From: Verrucomicrobia bacterium 12-59-8
GTDB taxonomy: Bacteria; Verrucomicrobiota; Verrucomicrobiae; Verrucomicrobiales; Verrucomicrobiaceae
Length of the DNA: 8,307 nucleotides
Reading direction: 5' to 3'
NCBI GenBank assembly: GCA_002279765.1
Contig: NCCR01000189.1
Location: forward strand, 1-8,307
In this document: positions 1 to 4,043 of the stretch, piece after piece
Numbering within the stretch: the stretch's first letter is position 1
Layout of the letters: each line of letters starts with the position of its first letter
Made by a program: the position numbers and the translations under genes
Notes under the pieces: model-generated
What the model saw: only the letters and a program-made list of their open reading frames with translations
Databases searched by the model: none
What the model was told of the DNA's origin: nothing

Positions 1-38
1 GTTCACAACGAAGAATGCTGCTGTTACACTATGAAGGG
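1..38 (-). tRNA. tRNA-His(GTG), 5' part only, cut by window edge
   Basis: The first tRNA of the visible array runs off the left edge, so only the acceptor 5' strand, D-arm and anticodon arm are present. On the minus strand the D-stem GTGT/GCAT encloses the D-loop AACAGCA, followed by the 5' anticodon strand CTTCG and the loop TTGTGAA, giving anticodon GTG (His). The base before the presumed first nucleotide is A, so the usual encoded extra G(-1) of bacterial tRNA-His is not seen at this boundary. The T-arm and CCA are outside the window and cannot be judged. The D-loop has A18-G19 like the rest of the array. Confidence 0.65.
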
Positions 39-48
39 TGTGTTGAAA

Positions 49-124
49 TGGATCCTCTGGTGAGATTCGCGCTCACATAAACCTGTTTACAAGACAGGTG
101 CCTTTCTCAGTCGGCCACGGAGGA
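49..124 (-). tRNA. tRNA-Thr(TGT) with non-canonical elbow
   Basis: A 76-nt cloverleaf with encoded CCA (plus strand TGG at 49-51). The acceptor stem TCCTCCG/CAGAGGA has one C-A mismatch at the sixth pair, and the discriminator is U. The D-stem is GCC/GGC. The anticodon stem CCTGT/ACAGG is perfect, with loop CTTGTAA and anticodon TGT, which reads ACN threonine codons. The T-stem GTGAG/CTCAC is perfect, but the T-loop is CGCGAAT: position 54 is C and 55 is G, instead of U54-U55. The D-loop shows A18-G19 where G18-G19 is standard. The perfect anticodon and T-stems argue against simple decay. Confidence 0.85.
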
Positions 125-133
125 ATTTGAAAA

Positions 134-208
134 TGGTGCGGCATGTCGGTGCTGCCCCGACGCGCTCTGTTTGGAAGACAGAAATGCTTGCTGTTACATC
201 AATGCCGC
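134..208 (-). tRNA. tRNA-Gly(TCC) with non-canonical elbow
   Basis: A 75-nt cloverleaf ending in encoded CCA. The acceptor stem GCGGCAT/ATGCCGC is perfect with discriminator A (bacterial tRNA-Gly usually has U). The D-stem ATGT/GCAT includes one G-U pair, and the D-loop AACAGCAA carries A18-G19. The anticodon stem TCTGT/ACAGA is perfect, loop CTTCCAA, anticodon TCC (Gly). The T-stem GTCGG/CCGAC is perfect, and the T-loop GGCAGCA has G55-C56 and lacks the normally invariant A58. A 9-nt linker ending in a U-run separates it from tRNA-Thr. Confidence 0.85.
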
Positions 209-215
209 AATGAAA

Positions 216-290
216 TGGCCGCTGGAGTGGGTAGCGCGCCCACCTCTGCGGATCTTCAATCCGCCGCTCATCTGTCTGAGCCATCCAGCG
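216..290 (-). tRNA. tRNA-Phe(GAA) with non-canonical elbow
   Basis: A 75-nt cloverleaf in which every stem pairs perfectly: acceptor CGCTGGA/TCCAGCG, D-stem GCTC/GAGC, anticodon stem GCGGA/TCCGC and T-stem GTGGG/CCCAC. The loop TTGAAGA gives anticodon GAA (Phe). CCA is encoded and the discriminator is G, whereas bacterial tRNA-Phe normally has A73. The T-loop is CGCGCTA (G55, C56, no A58), and the D-loop AGACAGAT has A18-G19. The combination of flawless stems and broken 'invariant' loop bases is the clearest single example of the array's unusual elbow. Confidence 0.88.
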
Positions 291-302
291 TGTGTGAAAA
301 AA

Positions 303-376
303 GGGTCCCTCGGCGTGGTGACGCTCCACGGTCTTCCGGTTATCGACCGGGTGCTCTGCTGTTGAGCTACGGAGGG
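303..376 (-). tRNA. tRNA-Ile(GAT), atypical, CCA mutated to CCC
   Basis: A 74-nt cloverleaf. The acceptor stem CCCTCCG/CCGAGGG has one C-C mismatch. The D-stem GCTC/GAGC encloses AACAGCA, and the T-stem CGTGG/CCACG is perfect with T-loop AGCGTCA (G55, C56). The anticodon arm CCGG/CCGG holds loop TCGATAA, which reads as GAT (Ile) but has C at position 33 instead of the near-universal U33. The 3' end reads A-CCC, so the terminal CCA is not intact in the DNA, unlike its neighbours. It may need 3' repair, or may be partly degenerate. Confidence 0.7.
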
Positions 377-379
377 AAT

Positions 380-464
380 TGGCTTCGGCGTCAAGCGGGT
401 CAAGATTCGTCAAAAGGGTCATGACGACCTTCTTGACCTTTTGACAATGGCTTGACCCCGAAGC
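380..464 (-). ncRNA. Rod-like hairpin RNA occupying a tRNA slot
   Basis: This slot has the array's spacing and an encoded GCCA end (TGG at 380-382), but I cannot fold a D-arm or T-arm. Instead three nested inverted repeats make one long rod: 382-388 with 458-464 (7 bp), 397-404 with 451-458 (8 bp, sharing its outermost base with the outer arm), and 409-417 with 437-445 (9 bp). The 19-nt terminal loop contains the palindrome GTCATGAC. Read as a tRNA, the acceptor would be TTCGGGG/CGCCGAA with one mismatch. No anticodon can be assigned. It could be an armless or decayed tRNA, a processing signal, or an unrelated structured RNA. Confidence 0.5.
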
Positions 465-470
465 GAAAAA

Positions 471-548
471 TGGCGGAGCACCAGAGAATTGCACCTGGAA
501 CCACGGCCGTTAGAAGCGGCGTATGCAATGCTGTTACACCTTGCGGGC
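471..548 (-). tRNA. tRNA-Arg(TCT), acceptor stem largely unpaired
   Basis: The anticodon arm GCCG/CGGC with loop CTTCTAA gives TCT (Arg, AGA/AGG codons). The D-stem GTGT/GCAT encloses AACAGCATT with A18-G19. The T-stem CCAGG/TCTGG has an 8-nt loop beginning TGC, so G55-C56 is preserved. CCA is encoded. The acceptor strands GCCCGCA and TGCTCCG pair only at the three inner positions; the four outer pairs are G-G, C-C, C-C and C-T. The gene may be decaying or a recombinant of two tRNAs, or the mismatches may need editing. The specificity call rests on the anticodon alone. Confidence 0.65.
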
Positions 549-555
549 ATGAAAA

Positions 556-628
556 TGGCTCCCCAGCGTGGACTCGCACCACGACGATCGGCTTAACAGG
601 CCGACTGGCTACTTTACCTCACCGGGGA
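556..628 (-). tRNA. tRNA-Asn(GTT) with non-canonical elbow
   Basis: A 73-nt cloverleaf with acceptor TCCCCGG/CTGGGGA (one G-U), discriminator G as expected for Asn, and encoded CCA. The anticodon stem TCGGC/GCCGA is perfect with loop CTGTTAA and anticodon GTT. The T-stem CGTGG/CCACG is perfect. The T-loop TGCGAGT differs from the textbook TTCGAGT only at position 55 (U to G), isolating that change neatly. The short D-arm GGT/GCC encloses AAAGTA, again A18-G19. Confidence 0.87.
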
Positions 629-636
629 GTTTGAAA

Positions 637-711
637 TGGTGGAGCCGGACGGTAATGCTCCGTCGCCTGCTGATTGCAAAACAGCCGTGCAGCCTTCTAC
701 ACTACGGTCCC
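637..711 (-). tRNA. tRNA-Ala(TGC) with G3:U70 retained
   Basis: A 75-nt cloverleaf with acceptor GGGACCG/CGGCTCC, encoded CCA and discriminator A. The third acceptor pair is G3:U70, the established main identity element for alanyl-tRNA synthetase, which supports both the Ala call and continuing function. There is one A-C mismatch at pair 4. The anticodon arm GCTGT/TCAGC has a T-T mismatch next to the loop TTTGCAA, anticodon TGC. The T-stem GACGG/CCGTC is perfect with loop AGCATTA (G55, C56). The D-arm GTGT/GCAC encloses AGAAGGCT, with A18-G19. Confidence 0.85.
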
Positions 712-720
712 TTGGAAAAT

Positions 721-797
721 TGGCGGTCCGTGCGGGCTTTGCTCCCGCTACCCTCCGCTCGACAAGCAAGCGCTCTACTGAACTGAGCTAACGGACC
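721..797 (-). tRNA. tRNA-Asp(GTC) with non-canonical elbow
   Basis: A 77-nt cloverleaf with perfect acceptor GGTCCGT/ACGGACC, discriminator G (as expected for Asp) and encoded CCA. The D-stem GCTC/GAGC encloses AGTTCAGTA, where the usual G18-G19 is A18-G19. In the standard frame the anticodon loop is TTGTCGA, giving GTC, on a weak stem CTTGC/GCGGA with two G-U pairs and a C-A mismatch. The anticodon is therefore less certain than in neighbours. The T-stem GCGGG/CCCGC is perfect with loop AGCAAAG (G55, C56). Confidence 0.75.
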
Positions 798-804
798 TTA
801 AAAT

Positions 805-877
805 TGGACACAGGGGATGGAGTTACACCAACCAAGACAGGCTTATGAGACCCGGCAGAGCACTGGCTCTCCCTGCA
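805..877 (-). tRNA. tRNA with CAT anticodon (Met, or Ile2)
   Basis: A 73-nt cloverleaf with acceptor TGCAGGG/CCCTGTG (two wobbles), discriminator U and encoded CCA. The anticodon stem CGGGT/GCCTG (two wobbles) holds loop CTCATAA, anticodon CAT. The initiator signature of three G-C pairs beside the loop is absent, so it is an elongator Met or a lysidine-modified Ile2; sequence alone does not decide. The D-region forms a tight GAGC/GCTC stem around CAGT. The T-stem GTTGG/CCATC has one mismatch. The T-loop TGTAACT has G55 but U56, the only exception to C56 in the set. Confidence 0.72.
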
Positions 878-887
878 GTTTGAAAAA

Positions 888-974
888 TGGTGCGGCGTGA
901 CGGGAATGCTCCGTGGGGGCTCAATGAGCTTTGGAGTTACAGTCCAAGTCGCCTCTTTAACGATCTACCGCCGC
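888..974 (-). tRNA. tRNA-Tyr(GTA), long variable arm
   Basis: At 87 nt this is a class II tRNA, as expected for bacterial Tyr. The acceptor GCGGCGG/ACGCCGC pairs at six positions, discriminator A, CCA encoded. The anticodon stem TTGGA/TCCAA is perfect with loop CTGTAAC, anticodon GTA. The variable arm forms GCTC-ATT-GAGC at 919-929. The T-stem CACGG/CCGTC has one mismatch and the loop AGCATTC has G55-C56. The D-arm is poorly defined (TCG/CGA is the best stem), with AAAG in the loop. Confidence 0.82.
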
Positions 975-991
975 GTTCTTGATTTGGAAAT

Positions 992-1066
992 TGGCACGGC
1001 GGGTGGGTACTGCCCCCACATCTTCGGGTTTTGGAGGCCCGTGCATTGCTTGTCTGCCACCGCCGT
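992..1066 (-). tRNA. tRNA-Trp(CCA) with non-canonical elbow
   Basis: A 75-nt cloverleaf with perfect acceptor ACGGCGG/CCGCCGT, discriminator G (expected for Trp) and encoded CCA. The anticodon arm CGGGC/ACCCG has one C-A mismatch beside the loop CTCCAAA, anticodon CCA. The T-stem GTGGG/CCCAC is perfect with loop GGCAGTA (G55, C56). The D-stem GCA/TGC encloses a loop with A18-G19. It is the most promoter-proximal tRNA I can fold confidently in the array. Confidence 0.85.
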
Positions 1067-1084
1067 ATTGGAAAATCTTCCCGT

Positions 1085-1204
1085 TCTGCCATTCAAGGAC
1101 ACGGAGACAGTCATACCACTGTACACTCTCCCAAGGTTACACCACCTGTTACCGTGCTCCGCGCCCTTGAATGGCAGATCAGCCTCGTTGTGAGGTGATC
1201 TGCC
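1085..1204 (-). ncRNA. Structured element with competing hairpins upstream of the array
   Basis: A perfect 14-bp inverted repeat (1085-1098 with 1165-1178) brackets a 66-nt interior. A second hairpin pairs 1173-1181 with 1196-1204, extended by CCTC/GAGG with one bulged base. The two share the segment at 1173-1178, so TCTGCC at 1085-1090 and TCTGCC at 1199-1204 compete for one GGCAGA. CACGG/CCGTG (1100-1104 with 1151-1155) may extend the long stem inward. It sits 5' of tRNA-Trp in the direction of transcription. I could not fold the interior as a tRNA and do not recognise an RNA family. Confidence 0.4.
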
Positions 1205-1345
1205 AAATAAAAGAACGAACACCGCTGCCACGCACGGGATGGAGTGAAGATCACCCCATCGCTGGCGTCGCACCCGCAGGTATTTCACGGCGGATGTTTC
1301 GGTGTTTATGGCACACCTCCCTGGGAAGCCGGTTCGTGATGTCAA
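1205..1345. other. Non-coding stretch with tRNA-like fragments
   Basis: No gene is supported here. On the minus strand 1238-1260 forms a 10-bp hairpin with a 3-nt loop; its single imperfect pair is G-U in minus-strand RNA but A-C in plus-strand RNA, which favours minus-strand transcription. The stem GGTGT/ACACC around loop GCCATAA (1301-1317) resembles an anticodon arm with CAT. GCGGG/CCAGC around TGCGACG (about 1262-1277) resembles a T-arm with G55. The two arms do not come with a convincing acceptor stem or a CCA end, so I do not call a tRNA. Confidence 0.3.
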
Positions 1346-1426
1346 AAATGGGCAATGAATTCCCGTATTCCTCGTCTCGATGTAGGAATATTACGTATTT
1401 GATGACTGCTTCAGTTGACATTCGTT

Positions 1427-1542
1427 AGGAGGGTGCAAACCTGTATTCAGGTCTTGCTCTGGCGTTTTCTCAACGACTCCTCCCGGAGTCAGCTTGGCTA
1501 GCCTTGCCCCGGTGTCCGTTAGCGCGGATACCGGGGTTTTTT
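1427..1542 (+). ncRNA. Possible small RNA ending at an intrinsic terminator
   Basis: Upstream of the terminator at 1507-1542 the plus strand carries hairpins ACCTG-TATT-CAGGT (1439-1452) and GACTCC-TCCC-GGAGTC (1475-1490), plus GGAGG at 1428-1432 that could instead pair with CCTCC at 1479-1483. A TTGACA hexamer lies at 1415-1420, but I see no -10 at normal spacing. No convincing ORF is present. A plus-strand transcript evidently ends here, opposite in sense to the tRNA array. Whether it begins nearby as a small RNA or further left is not visible. Confidence 0.35.
1507..1542 (+). terminator. Intrinsic terminator, plus strand
   Basis: A 12-bp stem (1507-1518 with 1525-1536) with a 6-nt loop is followed directly by six T residues (1537-1542). 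The one non-Watson-Crick pair is G-U in plus-strand RNA and C-A in minus-strand RNA, confirming the plus orientation. Confidence 0.88.
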
Positions 1543-1622
1543 CGTGCTGTGGGGAAGCGGTCAAAGGACCGCAGGTTCAATCAATGAGTTTGGAAAAGGG
1601 GTAGGTGGTTCGTTTCGCGGCC
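1543..1622. other. Spacer between two facing terminators
   Basis: It contains a 6-bp hairpin GCGGTC-AAAG-GACCGC followed by AGGTTCAATC, which resembles a conventional T-arm start, but no matching 3' stem or acceptor follows. No gene is seen. Confidence 0.3.
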
Positions 1623-1661
1623 AAAAAAAAGCCCTGCTGCCTTGGAGTGGCGAGCAGGGCT
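1623..1661 (-). terminator. Intrinsic terminator, minus strand
   Basis: The stem 1630-1638 with 1653-1661 (9 bp) continues as GCC/GGC across one bulged base and closes a 7-nt loop. In minus-strand sense it is followed by a run of eight U (A-run at 1623-1630 on the plus strand). It could end the mutY-lipoprotein transcript, about 310 nt beyond the last stop codon, or a separate RNA made from 1670-1900. The same bases take part in an alternative hairpin with 1706-1715. Confidence 0.85.
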
Positions 1662-1715
1662 TCCTTCGGAAACTTGGCCTTCGGGGCCTAATGGGGCGTC
1701 AAAGCGCCCTGCTCG
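1651..1715 (-). promoter_or_regulatory. Alternative (antiterminator-like) pairing overlapping the terminator
   Basis: CGAGCAGGGC (1651-1660) is perfectly complementary over 10 bp to GCCCTGCTCG (1706-1715). It also forms one arm of the adjacent terminator stem, so the two pairings exclude each other. Between them are three small hairpins: TTCC-TTC-GGAA (1661-1671), GGCC/GGCC (1676-1688) and GGGCG/CGCCC (1694-1709). In minus-strand order the segments are antiterminator arm, shared arm, terminator arm and U-run, which is the layout of an attenuator. No ligand-binding family is recognised upstream. Confidence 0.4.
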
Positions 1716-1971
1716 TCATGTCTCTTTGTTGGGAGACTCCAATCTTGTGCTGGATAGGCGGGCTTAAAGCCGAGACCCAATCTCACACACATAATGGCTC
1801 CCCGACGCTCGGTCAGCGCGGATGAGTTAAGATGTGTCGAATTGGTTTTCATGGCTTGTAATGAAGGTGACGGATGTTGCCACGGCTTTATCAGGCCGTC
1901 AACATCATAATCTATCTTTTTCTTATGCTCTTAATTTTCAGGTCCGCATTCATCCCTAAAACTCCAACACA
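1716..1971. other. Non-coding region downstream of the metal-binding lipoprotein gene
   Basis: No supported gene. It holds a hairpin at 1873-1906 (GATGTTG/CAACATC plus ACGGC/GCCGT, two unpaired bases on one side). This is followed on the plus strand by a T-rich but interrupted tract, so it is at best a weak plus-strand terminator. The remainder may be the 3' untranslated part of the minus-strand transcript, or a small RNA leading to the terminator at 1623. Confidence 0.35.
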
Positions 1972-2898
1972 TCATGGAAACGCCTTTTCCATCGCCTCCA
2001 CATTCGCTTTCATCACGGTCATGAAATCACCGCTCTCAGGCACGTTGCCACAGGGATCAAAGACAACGCTTTGAAGGCCCAGTGCGGAAAGCTTGTCCAC
2101 ACTGTCCTTGCTGGACTCGCCTTCCCAGATCATCCAACGGGCACGATGTCCGGCGAGGATCTCATTGAGGTCATTGAGAGCCTTCTCATCCAGCACGGTG
2201 TCGGGCTCCCAGAGAACAGACTTCACATTTATGCCATAGCGACGTGCGAGATAGTGATAGACCGGGTGCGAGGCCACCAGTGGATGCTGCACCAGACGAC
2301 GGCTGAGCGCACTCATGCGATCATCGAGTGCTTCCAGTTCATCCTTGAGGGCTTCCGTGTTCTTCTTGATGGCTTCTTTGTCTGCTGGCACCAGTCCGAC
2401 CAGCGCATCCCCCACCGCCTGTGCCTGCATGGAGGCTTGCTTGAAATCGATCCAGGTCGTGAAGGCCGTGCCATTGTGGCTGTGCGCACCGCCGGGGCCA
2501 TGGCTGTGTGTGGTGGCATCGCGAACTTCAATGAAGTTATTGGCAAAGACGGCAGAGGTATCGATGACCTTCGACTCCGGCAGAGTGACTTTGTCCGCCC
2601 ACTTCGAGAAGCCGGCACCGTTCATGAGAATTAGGTCAGCGTTTTGAAACTCCGTGATGGCGGCCTCGTCCGGCTGCCAGAACGCAGGATCTTCATCCTT
2701 AGGAGCCAGAAAGCGCACCTCGACCGCATCCCCCGCGATGCGCTGGGCAAAGTATTGCAGAGGATAGTTCGCCACCAGCACCTGCGGCTTGCCGGACTTC
2801 GCAGCGGTCTCCGCAGTTTTCGCAGGAGTCTCCGCCGAGGGTTTGCAGCCTGCGATGATCATAGCAAGGCATGTAAAGAGAAGAGTTCGCGTTTTCAT
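1972..2898 (-). CDS. TroA/ZnuA-like metal ABC transporter substrate-binding lipoprotein
   Basis: Probably the periplasm-facing, lipid-anchored metal-binding component of an ABC importer. The start at 2898 gives 308 residues beginning MKTRTLLFTCLAMIIAGC, a lipoprotein signal with the acylated Cys at 18; an upstream in-frame ATG at 2925 would place charged or polar residues before it and is less likely. A TroA-fold pattern follows: an N-lobe with DEDPAFWQPDEAAI (about 67-81) and ADLILMNGAGF, a His-rich loop THSHGPGGAHSH (130-141), GTAFTTWID (143-151), a long linking helix (about 153-205), then ASHPVYHYLARRYG (210-222) and FDPCG (280-284). In classical ZnuA/TroA the first two sites read DPH; here both His are absent, while the SHP histidine and the late Asp are kept. 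The His loop may supply ligands instead. Zn or Mn specificity cannot be told. No permease or ATPase gene is in the window. It follows mutY by 52 nt and is probably co-transcribed. Confidence 0.85.
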   Translation of the reverse strand: MKTRTLLFTCLAMIIAGCKPSAETPAKTAETAAKSGKPQVLVANYPLQYFAQRIAGDAVEVRFLAPKDEDPAFWQPDEAAITEFQNADLILMNGAGFSKWADKVTLPESKVIDTSAVFANNFIEVRDATTHSHGPGGAHSHNGTAFTTWIDFKQASMQAQAVGDALVGLVPADKEAIKKNTEALKDELEALDDRMSALSRRLVQHPLVASHPVYHYLARRYGINVKSVLWEPDTVLDEKALNDLNEILAGHRARWMIWEGESSKDSVDKLSALGLQSVVFDPCGNVPESGDFMTVMKANVEAMEKAFP

Positions 2899-2950
2899 AG
2901 GTGGTGATGGCATCTGGTAGGGCATGCGCCGTCAATGGCAAACTCACAAT

Positions 2951-3988
2951 TCAGGCACTGAGCCGGAACTCACCGCGCTGGAGGAGCTCGTTTAATGCCT
3001 TACGATACGGCGCAGGCATGGGAGTGGACTCAAGTTCAGCGAACGGGATCATGCGATGTGTATCAGGCCACACACCTTCCTGGTCATGCAGTTCATGCAC
3101 CCAAAGTGTGACCTTGTAGCGCGTGATGCCATACTGCATGCGCAGCAATACAGGAGGTGGTGCATCCTCGTGTCTGGGAGGCAGCGCAGGCAGCTTCCAC
3201 AGGCCAGTGCGGCGTTTGCCTGTCTCAAGCTCCAGTAGCACCCCTTCACTGGTCCGCAAAAAAATGACGCGCTCAGTGACAGCAGCGATCTGCTGGCGAG
3301 CATGTTTCACGGGGAGAGCTTCGGGATCAGTCGCACGGCATTGCGCGCGTACCGGGCAGAGATCACAGGCAGGCTTCGTCGGCGTACAGTGTGTCTGCCC
3401 AAGTTCCATGAGCGCCGAATTCAAGGCCCGCGGATCGTCAGTTGCTTGCACTAGGGCTTTCGAGCGTTCCCACAGTAACTTCGCACCTGCGGTGGAATCC
3501 ACCGATGTAGCATCGTTGTAGATGCGCGACAGCACACGGGCGATATTGCCATCGACAATAGGCTCCGCGAGACCAAAGGCAAAACTGGCCACCGCACCCG
3601 CCGTGTAGGGACCGACACCGGGCAATCCAAGAATGACCGCGTGCTCACTTGGAAACACCCCGCCATGTTGCTCCATAACCTCCTGGGCAAGCCGCTGCAG
3701 ATTGCGCGCCCGCCGATAATATCCGAGCCCCTCCCAAGTTTTGAGAACCTCATCCTCACGGGCAGCCGCCAGTGTCTTGAAATCAGGAAACCGTTCCAAC
3801 CAGCGCGCATAGAAACCACGATCCAGTACCGTCGCGATCTGCGTCTGCTGCAGCATCACCTCGGCAATGAGGATCTCATAAGGATCACGAGTACGCCGCC
3901 AGGGATAATCACGTGCGTTATGCCCAAACCAGTTCACAAGCTCCACGGCGATAGCATGGGTATTCGGCCTGGCTGTTTGAGATGGCAT
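2951..3988 (-). CDS. mutY: A/G-specific adenine glycosylase MutY
   Basis: A base-excision repair enzyme that removes adenine mispaired with 8-oxoguanine. Its 345 residues are typical for the family. The N-terminal catalytic domain has the general acid Glu43 in EVMLQQTQ, a helix-hairpin-helix LPGVGPYTAGAVASFAFG (122-139), and catalytic Asp146 in VDGNIARVLSR. The iron-sulfur loop supplies Cys201, Cys208, Cys211 and Cys217 (C-x6-C-x2-C-x5-C), the 4Fe-4S pattern. After residue 230 comes a NUDIX-like recognition domain with TGLWKLPALP (261-270), which senses 8-oxoguanine on the opposite strand. Start at 3988: AGGG about 6 nt upstream is a plausible ribosome site. It is divergent from rnhC across 73 bp and lies directly upstream of the lipoprotein gene on the same strand. 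All catalytic and cluster residues are intact. Confidence 0.97.
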   Translation of the reverse strand: MPSQTARPNTHAIAVELVNWFGHNARDYPWRRTRDPYEILIAEVMLQQTQIATVLDRGFYARWLERFPDFKTLAAAREDEVLKTWEGLGYYRRARNLQRLAQEVMEQHGGVFPSEHAVILGLPGVGPYTAGAVASFAFGLAEPIVDGNIARVLSRIYNDATSVDSTAGAKLLWERSKALVQATDDPRALNSALMELGQTHCTPTKPACDLCPVRAQCRATDPEALPVKHARQQIAAVTERVIFLRTSEGVLLELETGKRRTGLWKLPALPPRHEDAPPPVLLRMQYGITRYKVTLWVHELHDQEGVWPDTHRMIPFAELESTPMPAPYRKALNELLQRGEFRLSA

Positions 3989-4043
3989 CGTGCCCTACTT
4001 ATGAACGATCCGGCGCATTTTTCATGAGTCTTTCGCCACTCCT

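Noticed and set aside
1..1066. CRISPR array or simple tandem repeat
   Set aside because: The recurring TTTGAAAATGG-like motif is the complement of the CCA end plus a U-rich linker; units vary in length and fold as different tRNAs, so they are not identical repeats with unique spacers.
1085..1178. A further long-variable-arm tRNA bounded by TTCAAGG/CCTTGAA
   Set aside because: No T-arm, no CCA and no anticodon arm could be placed on either strand; kept only as a structured element.
87..1345. Several open frames of 60-135 codons on both strands in the tRNA region
   Set aside because: They overlap the cloverleafs in unrelated frames, have no domain-like sequence and no ribosome sites. The tRNA structures explain the DNA.
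1551..1585. tRNA 3' fragment or attachment site resembling a T-arm (AGGTTCAATC)
   Set aside because: The 3' half of the T-stem and the acceptor strand are missing, and no second copy is visible in the window.
1544..1825. Plus-strand 93-codon frame starting MLWGSGQRTAGS
   Set aside because: It runs straight through the minus-strand terminator and its hairpins and has low-complexity, non-protein-like composition.
2071..2634. Plus-strand 187-codon frame opposite the metal-binding lipoprotein
   Set aside because: It is the antisense shadow of a gene with a clear lipoprotein signal and TroA-fold motifs.
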